In this document: positions 16,166 to 25,071 of the stretch, one piece after another
Position numbering within the stretch: position 1 is the stretch's first letter
How the letters are laid out: each line of letters opens with the position of its first letter
DNA from: CAYVUV01 sp964455095
GTDB taxonomy: Bacteria > Desulfobacterota > Binatia > HRBIN30 > CADEER01
NCBI GenBank assembly: GCA_964455095.1
Contig: CAYVUV010000308.1
Location: 1 to 39,060 of the forward strand
Reading direction: 5' to 3'
Length of the DNA stretch: 39,060 bases
The notes under the pieces: model-generated
Told to the model about the DNA's origin: nothing
What the model saw: the letters and a program-made list of their open reading frames with translations, nothing else
Database searches by the model: none
Made by a program: the position numbers and the translations under genes

Positions 16166-19100
16166 TTACGACTGTGGCGGATGGCCGGCGGCGGGATCCG
16201 GGTGCGGCGGCGCGCTCGGCGCGGCCGCCTTGCTCGGCGCGCTGCGGCCGCGGATGACCGAGTAGAACACCGGCGTGAAGAAGACGCCGAAGAACGTCAC
16301 TCCCAGCATGCCGCTGAAGACCGCGATGCCGAGGGCGAAGCGCATTTCGGCGCCGGCGCCGGCGGAGGTGATGAGTGGCACGACGCCGAGGATGAACGCG
16401 AACGAGGTCATCAAGATGGGGCGCAGGCGCGTGCGGCAGGCCTCGATGACCGCGTCCTGGCGGCTCTTGCCCTCGTCCTCCAATTGCTTGGCGAACTCGA
16501 CGATCAGGATGGCGTTCTTGGCGGCGAGACCGATCAACACCACCAGGCCGATCTGGGTGAAGATGTTGTTGTCGGAGCCGACCAACCAGACGCCGGCGAT
16601 CGCGGCCAGCAGGCACATCGGCACGATCAGGATGATCGCCATCGGCAGCGACCAGCTCTCGTACTGGGCGGCCAGCACCATGAAGACCAGCAGCGCGCCG
16701 AGAGCGAAGACGAACACGGCGGTGCTGCCGGCGAGGATCTGCTGCAGCGCCAGCTCCGTCCACTCGAAGCCCATGGCGGCCGGCAGCTCCGCGTTCGCCA
16801 TCGCATCCATCAAGGCGATGCCCTGGCCCGATCCGACGCCGGGGGCCGTCCCACCGCTCACCTCTGCGGCCGGGACCATGTTGTAGCGGTTGACGATCGA
16901 AGGTCCGGTGGTATCCGTCACGGTGACCAGCGTGCTGAGCGGAACCATCTCGCCGCTCTTGCCGCGAACCTTCAGCTGGCCGATGTCCTCCGGCTTGATG
17001 CGAAACGCGGAGTCGGCCTGCAGGTTGACTTGCCAGTTGCGCCCGAAGCGCGTGAAGTCGTTCGCGTACGCCGATCCGAGATAGACCTGCAGGGTTTCGA
17101 AGACGTCGCTCAGGGGGACGCCGAGCGCCTTGGCCTTGCTGCGATCGACGTCGACGTAGAGCTGCGGCTGCGTGGCGCGGAAGCTGCTGAACAGGCCCAT
17201 CAGGTCGGGCTGCGCATTGCCCAGCTGCACCAGACGGGCGACGTTTTCCTGCAGGCTCTCGTAGCCCAGGTCGCCACGGTCCTGGATGTAGAGCTTGAAG
17301 CCGCCGGTGTTGCCGAGGCCGTCGACCGGCGGCGCGCCGAAGGCGACGACCTGAGCCTCCTGGATAGTGTGGAACTTCTGGCTCAGCGCGGCGAGGACGG
17401 AGGGCGCGCCGTGACCCTCCGCGATGCGTTCCTCGAACGGCGCCAGGATGACGAACATGCCGCCCGCGTTCGAGATGTTGTTGCTGGTGAGAATCGAGTA
17501 GCCAGGCAGACGCAGGGTGTGCTTGACCCCGGGGGTCGAGCGCACCATCTCGTCGATCCGCGCCATCACTTCCTCGGTGCGCTCGAGGCTGGCGCCGTCG
17601 GGCAGCTGGGCGTTCACCACCACATAGCCCTTGTCCTGTTCCGGGATGAAACCGCTCGGCACCGTCGTGAAGCCGAGATAGGTGAGGCCGAGCAGGCCGA
17701 CGTAGACGATCAGGACGATGGCGCTGACGCGCAGCAGCCCGCCGACCATGCGGCCGTACCCGTTGGTGATGCGATCGAAGACGCGGTTGAAGGCGCCGAA
17801 GAACGCCACCATGCCGCGGTTCACCGCCGGGCCGGCGACCCAGCCGACGACCGCGCCGAGGGCAAACACGGCGGCGCGCAATGCCCACAGGGCCGCACCC
17901 GCCGGCGCTTGCTCGCCGTGTCCCGCGGCCTCGGCCGGCGCCAGGCCGAGCCACGACGCGAGCCAGCCGGCGAGGAAGAAGTAGGCCAGGAAGCCGAAGA
18001 GGATGACCACGCCGGAGCGCGGCAGCGCCTCGCGTGTCTCGCCGTGGCCGTGCGGCTTGATGAGCGTCACGGCGCGCGCCGGCGCCATCGTCATGGCGTT
18101 GATGGCCGAGATGATCGTGGCGGTGGCGATGGTGAGGGCGAACTGGCGATAGAACTGGCCGCTGATCCCGGCGATGAACGCGGTCGGAATGAACACGGCG
18201 CTGAGCACCAGCGTGATCGCGATGACCGGCCCGGTGATTTCGTCCATCGCTTTGAGCGTGGCCTCGCGCGGCGGCAGACCCTTCGCCATCCAGCGCTCGA
18301 CGTTCTCGACCACCACGATGGCGTCGTCGACGACGATGCCGATCGCCAGGACGAGGCCGAAGAGCGACAAATTGTTGAGCGAGAAGCCGAGCATGGTCAT
18401 GATCGCGAAGGTGCCGATCAGCGAGACCGGCACGTCGATCATGGGCAGCAGGGTGGCGCGCCAGTCCTGCAGGAAGATCAGCACGACGATGAAGACGAGG
18501 ACGAAGGCCTCGATGAGCGTCTTGTAGACCTCGTGCACCGACTCGTCGATGAACACCGTGGTGTCGTAGACGATCTTGTAGTCGACGCCGTCGGGAAAGC
18601 GCTCGGCCAGTCGTTCCATTTCGGCCCGGATGCTGGCGGCCGTCGCCAGCGCATTGGCGCCGGGGAGCTGGAAGAGCGCCATCGTGATCGACGGCTCGCC
18701 GTCCAGGTAGGTGTTCACGTCCGAGTTCTTGGCGCCGAGCTCGACCCGACCGATGTCGCGGACGCGGGTGATCTCCCCCGTCTCGCCGGTCTTGACGATG
18801 ATGTCGGCGAACTGATCGGCGTCGAGCAGGCGTCCGAGAGCGTTGATCGGATACTGGAAGTTGAGCCCTTCGGGCACCGGCGGCTGGCCGATCCGCCCGG
18901 CGGCGACCTGCACGTTCTGCTCGCGCAGCGCCTGGAGCACGTCGCCGGCGGTCATGCTGCGCGCGGCGAGGCGATTCGGGTCGAGCCAGACGCGCATGCT
19001 GTAGTCGCGCGCGCCGAGGAACGACACGTCGCCGACCCCCGCCAGGCGCGCCAGCGAGTCCTTCACCTGAATGGTGGCGTAGTTGCTCAAGTAGAGCTGG

Positions 19101-19552
19101 TCGCGGCTGCCGTCGGGGGAGAGCAGGTTGACGCACAGCAGGATCATCGGCGACTTCTTCTTCACCGTGACGCCCTGGCGCTTGACCTCCTCGGGCAGCT
19201 TCGCTTCGGCAATGGCGACGCGGTTCTGCGTCAAGACCTGCGCGTCGTCGAGATTGGTGCCGAGCTTGAACGTGACGTCGAGATAGAGCTGGCCGTCGTT
19301 GGTGCTCTTCGAGAGCATGTAGAGCATGTTCTCGACGCCGTTCACCTCCTGCTCGATCGGCGCCGCGACGGTGTCGGCGACGACCTTGGCGCTCGCCCCC
19401 GGATAGATCGTCGACACCTGAATGGTCGGCGGCGTGACCTCGGGATACTGGGCGATGGGCAGGCCGCTGAGGGCGACGAGGCCGACGATCACGATGACGA
19501 TCGAGAGCACCGTCGCGAAGATCGGACGGTCGACGAAGAAGCGGGCGAACAT
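16166..19552 (-). CDS. RND multidrug efflux pump, inner-membrane subunit (HAE1/AcrB type) with hydrophobic insert
   Basis: Proton-driven exporter of 1128 residues acting with the adaptor and outer-membrane factor encoded just upstream. It has the N-terminal MFARFFVDRPIFATVLS, the proton-relay pair in GIVVDDAIVVVENVER (Asp409 and Asp410), and the AAKNAILIVEFAK segment that holds the relay Lys. Large periplasmic loops (about 30-330 and 620-920) carry the porter domains. AcrB has about 1050 residues. Most of the excess is an insert between VTLIKP (about 495-500) and FFGAFNR (about 584-590). There two hydrophobic stretches (about 513-537 and 553-577) replace a short cytoplasmic loop. The start is 15 bp after the adaptor stop. 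Substrates cannot be predicted. Confidence 0.94.
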   Translation of the reverse strand: MFARFFVDRPIFATVLSIVIVIVGLVALSGLPIAQYPEVTPPTIQVSTIYPGASAKVVADTVAAPIEQEVNGVENMLYMLSKSTNDGQLYLDVTFKLGTNLDDAQVLTQNRVAIAEAKLPEEVKRQGVTVKKKSPMILLCVNLLSPDGSRDQLYLSNYATIQVKDSLARLAGVGDVSFLGARDYSMRVWLDPNRLAARSMTAGDVLQALREQNVQVAAGRIGQPPVPEGLNFQYPINALGRLLDADQFADIIVKTGETGEITRVRDIGRVELGAKNSDVNTYLDGEPSITMALFQLPGANALATAASIRAEMERLAERFPDGVDYKIVYDTTVFIDESVHEVYKTLIEAFVLVFIVVLIFLQDWRATLLPMIDVPVSLIGTFAIMTMLGFSLNNLSLFGLVLAIGIVVDDAIVVVENVERWMAKGLPPREATLKAMDEITGPVIAITLVLSAVFIPTAFIAGISGQFYRQFALTIATATIISAINAMTMAPARAVTLIKPHGHGETREALPRSGVVILFGFLAYFFLAGWLASWLGLAPAEAAGHGEQAPAGAALWALRAAVFALGAVVGWVAGPAVNRGMVAFFGAFNRVFDRITNGYGRMVGGLLRVSAIVLIVYVGLLGLTYLGFTTVPSGFIPEQDKGYVVVNAQLPDGASLERTEEVMARIDEMVRSTPGVKHTLRLPGYSILTSNNISNAGGMFVILAPFEERIAEGHGAPSVLAALSQKFHTIQEAQVVAFGAPPVDGLGNTGGFKLYIQDRGDLGYESLQENVARLVQLGNAQPDLMGLFSSFRATQPQLYVDVDRSKAKALGVPLSDVFETLQVYLGSAYANDFTRFGRNWQVNLQADSAFRIKPEDIGQLKVRGKSGEMVPLSTLVTVTDTTGPSIVNRYNMVPAAEVSGGTAPGVGSGQGIALMDAMANAELPAAMGFEWTELALQQILAGSTAVFVFALGALLVFMVLAAQYESWSLPMAIILIVPMCLLAAIAGVWLVGSDNNIFTQIGLVVLIGLAAKNAILIVEFAKQLEDEGKSRQDAVIEACRTRLRPILMTSFAFILGVVPLITSAGAGAEMRFALGIAVFSGMLGVTFFGVFFTPVFYSVIRGRSAPSKAAAPSAPPHPDPAAGHPPQS

Positions 19553-19567
19553 GGCCGGTCGGGTTCG

Positions 19568-20773
19568 CTATTTGGCCGCGCTGGCCGGCGCGACGCCCGG
19601 CTGCGGTTGCGCCGCCGGCTGCATGGCGACCTGCTGCGGGTTGACGGTCATGCCGGGCCGGGCGCGCTGGATGCCGTTGACGATCACCCACTCGCCGGGA
19701 TTGATGCCCTCGATGGATTGAAGACCACTGTCGGCCTTCGGCCCCAGCTTCACTGCCCGGTACTCCACGACCTTCTTATCGTTCACGACGTAGACGAACT
19801 TGTTGCCCTGATCGGTGCCGATCGCCCGTTCCGTCACCAGCAGCGCCGGGCGCGGGTCGCCGAGCGGTGCGCGGACGCGCAAGAACAGACCTGGCGTGAG
19901 GACGCGATCGGCATTGCTGAACTCGGCCCGCGCCTTGAGCGTCCCCGTGCTCGGGTCGACGCGGTTGTCGACGAAGTCCATCAGGCCGCGCTGTGAGTAG
20001 CCCACCTCACTCGCCAAGCCGATCTCGACCGGGATCTTGTACGAGCGGATGGCATCGGAGCCGACCGTTTGCCCCTGGGCGCGGCGCCGCGCGCGTTGCT
20101 GCAGGAGGGTGCGCTCGTCGATGTCGAAGTAGACGTAGATCGGGTCGACGCTGACGAGCGTGGTCAGCACGCTGGCCGCCGTCGACGACGCCTGGATCAG
20201 GTTGCCGACCGTGACGTTGGTGCGGCTGACCTGGCCGCTGATCGGCGCGGTCACGCGCGTGAACTCGAGGTCGAGGCGGGCCTGTTGCAGCGTGGCGCGC
20301 GAGGCCTTGATCTCGGCCTCGGCGGAGTCGCGCGCCGCGATCGAGCTCTCGAGGTCCTTTTCGCTCGCCGCACCCTTGGGGAGCAAGCGCTTGTTGCGCT
20401 CGACGTCGGAGACCGCCTTGCGCAGCGCCGCCTCGCCGCGCGCGACCTCGCCTTCGGCGCGCAGCACCTCGGCTTCGTACGGCCGCGGATCGATGAGGAA
20501 CAGCTCGTCGCCCTTCTTCACCTCGGTGCCATCGCGAAAGGCGACCTTGACCAGGTAGCCCGACACGCGGGCGCGGATCTCGACGCTCTCGACCGCTTCG
20601 CTGCGCCCGGTGGTTTCGAAGTAATCCCCCACCGGCTGCTCGACCGGCTGGCTCACGCTCACCTCGGGCGGAGGGAGGGAGACGACTTCAGGGGCGTTGC
20701 GGCAGCCGGCGAGCAGAAGGCAGGCGCCGAAAGCCGCGGCGATCCGACGCGGGGTGAGAGCAACGTTCGTCAT
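19568..20773 (-). CDS. RND efflux periplasmic adaptor lipoprotein (AcrA/MexA type)
   Basis: Membrane-fusion subunit of 401 residues that bridges the pump and the outer-membrane factor. The N-terminus is a lipoprotein signal ending LLLAGC (Cys24). Order of domains: lipoyl half (RARVSGYLVKVAFRDGTEVKKGD), alpha-helical hairpin (about 105-175), second lipoyl half (FTRVTAPISGQVSRTNVTVGNL), beta-barrel and membrane-proximal part (GLMDFVDNRVDPSTGTLKARAEF), then a Pro/Gln/Ala-rich tail. ATG 20773 is preferred to an upstream in-frame start because it gives a proper lipoprotein signal and has GGGAA upstream. It starts 50 bp after the outer-membrane factor and ends 15 bp before the pump gene, an efflux operon order of factor-adaptor-pump. 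Confidence 0.94.
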   Translation of the reverse strand: MTNVALTPRRIAAAFGACLLLAGCRNAPEVVSLPPPEVSVSQPVEQPVGDYFETTGRSEAVESVEIRARVSGYLVKVAFRDGTEVKKGDELFLIDPRPYEAEVLRAEGEVARGEAALRKAVSDVERNKRLLPKGAASEKDLESSIAARDSAEAEIKASRATLQQARLDLEFTRVTAPISGQVSRTNVTVGNLIQASSTAASVLTTLVSVDPIYVYFDIDERTLLQQRARRRAQGQTVGSDAIRSYKIPVEIGLASEVGYSQRGLMDFVDNRVDPSTGTLKARAEFSNADRVLTPGLFLRVRAPLGDPRPALLVTERAIGTDQGNKFVYVVNDKKVVEYRAVKLGPKADSGLQSIEGINPGEWVIVNGIQRARPGMTVNPQQVAMQPAAQPQPGVAPASAAK

Positions 20774-20823
20774 CGCAGGTGAGTTCCCTTTTCGTTGGCG
20801 GATATCCGCTCGCGCCTGCCGGC

Positions 20824-22428
20824 CTACCACTTTGGCCACCACCACCGCCATCGCCACCAGCCGTGCTCGGCTTCCGTGCCGCTGCCGGCCGCCTCCACGT
20901 CGTCGGCCTGACCCGCCGCGTCGGCCAGGCTGCCCCAGCGAGTGCGTTGGCGCATCTCCGCCGCGGCATCCTCGGTCACGAAGCCATCGCCGTTGCGCAG
21001 CTCCCAGCCGCCGCCGAGCGCCTTGTAAAGCGCAGTCAGGCTGAGGGCGACCGAACCCTGCGTCGCCACCAGCCGGTCCTGCGCGTCGACCAGGAACTGC
21101 TGCGTGTTGAGCACGCGCGTGTAGTCCTCCGCTCCCTCGCGGTACTGCAGATCGGCCAGGTCGACGGCGTGTGAGGCCGCCGCGACGCTGCGACTCAGGT
21201 GGTCGACCTGGCGCTGGGCGCCGAGAAAGGAGGCAATCGCGTTCTCAACCTCGGCTTGCGCGCGCAGCACGGTGTCTTCGTAGACCCCGATCAGAGCCTG
21301 GAAGCGCGCGTCCTGGACGCGAATGTTGTTGCTGATGCGGCCGTAGTTGAGGATCGCCCAGCGCAGCGTCGGGCCGCCGAAAGCCTCGAAGCTGTTGCCC
21401 TTGAAGAGGTCGGCGAAATCCTCCGCCGTCAGGGAGATCGTGCCGACCAGAGAAAGGCTCGGCAGGAGATCGGCCTTGGCGATGCCGATCTGCGCACTCT
21501 GCGCCGCCAACTCGCGTTCGGCGCGCCGCACGTCGGGCCGTTGCCGCAACAGCTCGGCCGGAATCCCGACCGCCACCTGGGTGGGCGCCGCGGGAATCGC
21601 GTTCGGTCCCGCGAGGAGGTCGGCGAGATCGCGCGGTGGGATGCCGAGCAAGACGCACAGCGTGTTCTGGGTCTGCCGGATGTTCGCCTCGAGGCCGGGG
21701 ATTGCCGCGCGCGTGTCTTCGAGCAGCGAGGCGGCCTGGGCGGAGTCGAGTTGCGTGACCGCGCCGCCCTGGAACTTCGCGTCGGCGATCTCGTAGCTGC
21801 GCTCCTGAATGGCGACGTTCGCCTGCGCGACCGCCAAGCGCTGCTCGAAGGTGCGCAGCGAGATGTAGTTGGCCGCCACCTCGGCGATCAGGCTGACCAG
21901 CACGTCGTCGTAGGACGCCACCGAGGCGAGCACGTTGGCGTCGGAGGACTCGACCCCGCGCCGCAAACGCCCCCAGAGGTCGAGCTCCCAGAAGGCGTCG
22001 AAGCCGACCTGCCAGTCGTCGAACTTGGGGTCGGCCTGACTCTGGTTGGCGCGGTTCTTACTCAACTCGTTGCGCAGGTAGCTGGCGAACGCGTCCTGCT
22101 GCTGCGGAAAGAGCGTGCCGATCGCGATCCCGCGCCGTGCCAACGCTTCGAGCACGCGCGCCCCAGCCGCTTGCAGGGAGGGATTCTGGCGATAGGCGGT
22201 CTGCACGAGCGAATCGAGCACCGGGTCGCCGAAGACCTTCCACCACTCGCTGTGATCAGGCGCCGCGGTGCCCTGAATCGCGCCGTCGTCGCTGGCGTCG
22301 ATCCAGCGCTCCGAGACCGGCGGTGCCGGCGGTGTGTAGTCGGGGCCGATCATCACGCAGCCGGCCAGAAAAACCGACACGCTGCAGGCGATGAGCGAGA
22401 ATCTGACGACTCGGGCGACCGGACGCAC
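20824..22428 (-). CDS. Outer-membrane efflux factor, NodT family lipoprotein
   Basis: TolC-like channel subunit of 534 residues. The signal peptide ends FLAGC (Cys24), and the usual NodT opening MIGPDYTPPAPP follows. Two outer-membrane-efflux repeats fill most of the rest, with typical text WWKVFGDPVLDSLVQTA, the long coiled helices and IPAELLRQRPDVRRAERELAA. The start is a GTG at 22428 with GAGGA five bases upstream. The C-terminus has an unusual Trp-rich basic tail (WWRWRWWWPKW). It is the first gene of the efflux operon and is separated by 107 bp and a hairpin from the small Cys-rich gene upstream. No TetR- or MarR-like regulator lies near, so control is not visible. Confidence 0.93.
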   Translation of the reverse strand: MRPVARVVRFSLIACSVSVFLAGCVMIGPDYTPPAPPVSERWIDASDDGAIQGTAAPDHSEWWKVFGDPVLDSLVQTAYRQNPSLQAAGARVLEALARRGIAIGTLFPQQQDAFASYLRNELSKNRANQSQADPKFDDWQVGFDAFWELDLWGRLRRGVESSDANVLASVASYDDVLVSLIAEVAANYISLRTFEQRLAVAQANVAIQERSYEIADAKFQGGAVTQLDSAQAASLLEDTRAAIPGLEANIRQTQNTLCVLLGIPPRDLADLLAGPNAIPAAPTQVAVGIPAELLRQRPDVRRAERELAAQSAQIGIAKADLLPSLSLVGTISLTAEDFADLFKGNSFEAFGGPTLRWAILNYGRISNNIRVQDARFQALIGVYEDTVLRAQAEVENAIASFLGAQRQVDHLSRSVAAASHAVDLADLQYREGAEDYTRVLNTQQFLVDAQDRLVATQGSVALSLTALYKALGGGWELRNGDGFVTEDAAAEMRQRTRWGSLADAAGQADDVEAAGSGTEAEHGWWRWRWWWPKW

Positions 22429-22506
22429 CGCCGTCCTCTATCGCCCCGCGCGGCCTTCCACAAGCGCGCCTCCAGGAGACCCGATTCTCTCTGGAACGCG
22501 GATCGG

Positions 22507-22523
22507 CTCTGGGGGACCCAGAG
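22507..22523 (-). terminator. Hairpin between the Cys-rich gene and the efflux operon
   Basis: CTCTGGG-gga-CCCAGAG is a perfect seven-base-pair stem with a three-base loop, 13 bp after the stop of the Cys-rich gene. No T-run follows on the minus strand. It probably separates that transcript from the efflux operon or acts as a partial terminator. Confidence 0.35.
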
Positions 22524-22535
22524 AAGGTCTACAGT

Positions 22536-22907
22536 CTACTTGCCGCCCTTGACGACGATCTGATTCTTGCACTCGGGAGAGAGATCCAGCGTATTGCTCT
22601 CGAGACAGCCGATGATGCGCGCGCCCCCGGGGACGACGTCGGAGCAGAACCGCGCGATGTCCCAGCGACAGATGGCACCGATCACGCCGGCTTCGCGCGC
22701 CAGGTCGTCGAGGCGTGTGCGACAGTCGGTTGAGAGCTGCGCGTCGTGCTCGCGCAGACACGCCTGCGTGCGTCCGCTGCCAGGCGGGACATCGGCACAG
22801 AACTTTCGAATGTCCTGTATGCACAGCGGCTCAGCGCCGTCGGAACGCTGCGGAGCGACGAGTGCGAGTGACATGATGGCGAGTGCGGTGACGACGCGTG
22901 CGACCAT
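22536..22907 (-). CDS. Secreted protein with two cysteine-rich (PF00839-type) repeats
   Basis: The 123-residue protein has a signal peptide (cleavage near SDGA/E, about 25) and two copies of a roughly 40-residue motif. Copy one runs LCIQDIRKFCADVPPG...ACL...DCR and copy two runs ICRWDIARFCSDVVPG...GCL...ECK. The spacing C-x(6,7)-C-x(12,13)-C-x(11,12)-C matches the cysteine-rich repeat also seen in Golgi glycoprotein 1. Cysteines are likely to be disulphide-bonded outside the cytoplasm. Function of the bacterial versions is unknown. Six bases before the ATG is a run of nine G, listed separately. It is co-directional with the efflux operon but may be a separate transcript. Confidence 0.85.
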   Translation of the reverse strand: MVARVVTALAIMSLALVAPQRSDGAEPLCIQDIRKFCADVPPGSGRTQACLREHDAQLSTDCRTRLDDLAREAGVIGAICRWDIARFCSDVVPGGARIIGCLESNTLDLSPECKNQIVVKGGK

Positions 22908-22913
22908 GAGCTT

Positions 22914-22922
22914 CCCCCCCCC
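22914..22922 (-). repeat. G9 homopolymer at the ribosome-binding position
   Basis: On the minus strand, nine consecutive G lie six bases before the ATG of the Cys-rich gene and replace the usual AGGAGG site. Length changes here would alter spacing and pairing to 16S rRNA. It is the longest mononucleotide run I noticed in the window. Assembly error in such tracts is also common. Confidence 0.5.
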
Positions 22923-23039
22923 TTTGCAAGTGCGAGACCTGCATCACGGAACGCGCGGGCAGTCAAGGGCGACGCGGGAGGCGGCGTTGCTTCAGGGCTC
23001 GCGGCTCGGTAACTGCGGGTCTGTGATCGGTCTCCTTGT

Positions 23040-24962
23040 ATGAGCCGTGACGTACGCGTCGGGCGCGCCGCGTGTGTGGCGCTGGCGCTACTGGCGTCGT
23101 GCACCCACGGCCGGCCGCGCATGGCGGTCGTGCACGAACAGGCCGCCCAAGACATCGCGGCCAACCTGGCCGACGGCCCGGGCGGGCCGATCCTGATCAT
23201 CACTCGCAAAGGCGCCGAGCAGTTCGGCGCGTTCTACGCCGAGATCCTGCGCGCCGAGGGTCTGAACGCCTTCCGCGCCCTCGATCTGGGCGCGCTCACG
23301 CCGGCGGTGCTCGACGATTTCGACATCGCCTTGCTGGCCGAAACTTCCGGCGCACCGCTCAGCGCGCCGGAGGCGGCGCTGCTGGCGGACTTCGTCAAGC
23401 GCGGCCACGGCCTGATCGCGATGAAGCCGGAGGCGGCGCTGGCCGAGGTGTTGGGGCTGGCGCTGGCGCCGGTGATGGGAAGCGTTGCCTACTTCAAGGT
23501 GGACACCGCGCGCGCGCCGGGGACGGGCGTTGCCGCGGAGACGCTGCAGTTCCACGGTGAGGCGGTGCGCTTCGCGGTCAGGTCGGGGACCCGCACCGTG
23601 GCGGAGCTGTGCGAGACCGCCACCGCCTGTACCGCCGGACCGGCGCTCACGCTGCGCGAGGGCATCGGCCCGGGCGGGGGCAGGGCGGCGGCGTTTGCGT
23701 TCGATGTGGCGCGCTCGGTGGTGCTGACCCGTCAGGGCAATCCGCAGCTGCAGGGCCGGGACGTGGACGGCGACGGGATGGTGCGCGCCGAGGACATGTT
23801 TCGCGCCGGCTGGCTGGACATGGACAAGGTCCACATTCCGCAAGCCGACGAGCTGCAGCGCCTGCTGGTGAACCTCATCCTGACGATGAACGCCGATCGC
23901 CGGCCGCTGCCGCGCTTCTGGTACCTGCCGGGTGGACGCCCGGTGGCGCTGCTGATGGCGGGCGACGACCACAACGCGCAGGGAACCAAGCGCTCATTCA
24001 ATGCGTTGCAGGCGCCGCCCTACAGCCCGACCGGGTGCAGCGTGGCGGACTGGACCTGTGCCCGGTCGACGGGACTGCTCTTCCACCGCGTCGCGCTGTC
24101 GCCGGCGGAACAGTCGGCCTGGGCCGCTGCCGGGTTCGAGCTCGGCACTCACATGGCGCGGGTCGAGAACGACAGCGCCTGTTACAACGGCACACGCGCC
24201 GAATGGGCGCAGGCGTACGGCGACCGTCTGGCCGAATTCGGCGCGAAGTACCCGCGCGTGCCGCCGCAGACCACCACGCGGGTGCACTGCCTGGCGGCGG
24301 AGGACTGGGATCGGCACGCGTTGCTCGCCGCCGCGCGCCATATGCGCGTCGACATGAACTACTATTACTGGCCGCCCGCCTGGGCGAACGGACGCAGCGG
24401 CTACATGACCGGCTCGGGTCTGCCGATGCGCTTCGCGCGCCTGTCCGATCACGCCCTCGTCGATGTGTACCAGGCGCCGACCCACTACACGTACGAGAGC
24501 TTCCCGGCCCCGGCGGGTGGCGACGCTGTCGCGCATCACCGGGCGCTGATCGATGCCTGGATCGCCGACGCGATCACCTCGGGCAACGGCCCGATCATCG
24601 GCACGCACTACGATTACAGCGCCGCCTCGAACCCGATGGAGCAGGCCCTGCGCGAGAGCGCGCTCGCACACCACGTTGCCATGGTCTCGGGCCGGCAAGT
24701 GGCCGAATGGCTCGACCGCCGCAACGCCGCCTCGTTCGAGGAGATCGCCTGGGCGAACGGGACCCTGACGTTCCGCGTCGCGGCTCCCGCCGGCTCGACC
24801 GGTCTGACGGGGATGGTCCCGTTGCAGACCGCCGTCGGTCCCCTGCGCCAACTGGCGCTCGATGGCGTTCCCACGTCGTTCGAGGCCCGCACCGTCGGCG
24901 GCCTGGGCTACGGCTTCTTCGACGCGGCGGCCGGCAGCTACGAGGCCGTGTACCGGCCCTGA
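23040..24962 (+). CDS. Putative lipoprotein with amidotransferase-like N-domain and polysaccharide-deacetylase-like C-domain
   Basis: I do not recognise a named family for this 640-residue protein. It begins with a lipoprotein-like signal ending LLASC (Cys21). Residues about 50-150 look like a Rossmann or glutamine-amidotransferase-like fold: GPILIITRKGAEQF, DFDIALLAETS and LADFVKRGHGLIAM. From about 295 on there are motifs reminiscent of NodB deacetylases: LMAGDDHN (Asp309, Asp310, His311), LGTHMAR (His371) and IIGTHYDYS (His523, Asp525). These could bind a metal, but the fold is inferred. A DVDGDG run near 235-245 resembles a calcium loop. The last 80 or so residues look like a beta domain. 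The start lacks a ribosome-binding site. It precedes the large surface protein by about 110 bp. Confidence 0.7.
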   Translation: MSRDVRVGRAACVALALLASCTHGRPRMAVVHEQAAQDIAANLADGPGGPILIITRKGAEQFGAFYAEILRAEGLNAFRALDLGALTPAVLDDFDIALLAETSGAPLSAPEAALLADFVKRGHGLIAMKPEAALAEVLGLALAPVMGSVAYFKVDTARAPGTGVAAETLQFHGEAVRFAVRSGTRTVAELCETATACTAGPALTLREGIGPGGGRAAAFAFDVARSVVLTRQGNPQLQGRDVDGDGMVRAEDMFRAGWLDMDKVHIPQADELQRLLVNLILTMNADRRPLPRFWYLPGGRPVALLMAGDDHNAQGTKRSFNALQAPPYSPTGCSVADWTCARSTGLLFHRVALSPAEQSAWAAAGFELGTHMARVENDSACYNGTRAEWAQAYGDRLAEFGAKYPRVPPQTTTRVHCLAAEDWDRHALLAAARHMRVDMNYYYWPPAWANGRSGYMTGSGLPMRFARLSDHALVDVYQAPTHYTYESFPAPAGGDAVAHHRALIDAWIADAITSGNGPIIGTHYDYSAASNPMEQALRESALAHHVAMVSGRQVAEWLDRRNAASFEEIAWANGTLTFRVAAPAGSTGLTGMVPLQTAVGPLRQLALDGVPTSFEARTVGGLGYGFFDAAAGSYEAVYRP

Positions 24963-25071
24963 GGTCCAGGCCAGCCGTTTTCGAAACAATGGGAATGAGC
25001 GCCGGCGCGGTTCCGCTGCGCGCAAGGTGTGGCCGGCACGGCGCAACGGCTGCCGCTCTGGTCCCGACGGC

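Noticed and set aside
15887..19996. A 1369-codon open frame on the plus strand opposite the efflux pump genes
   Set aside because: It is the shadow of the pump and porin genes in a high-GC region: composition is Arg/Ala/Asp-rich with no domain, and it covers several clear genes on the other strand.
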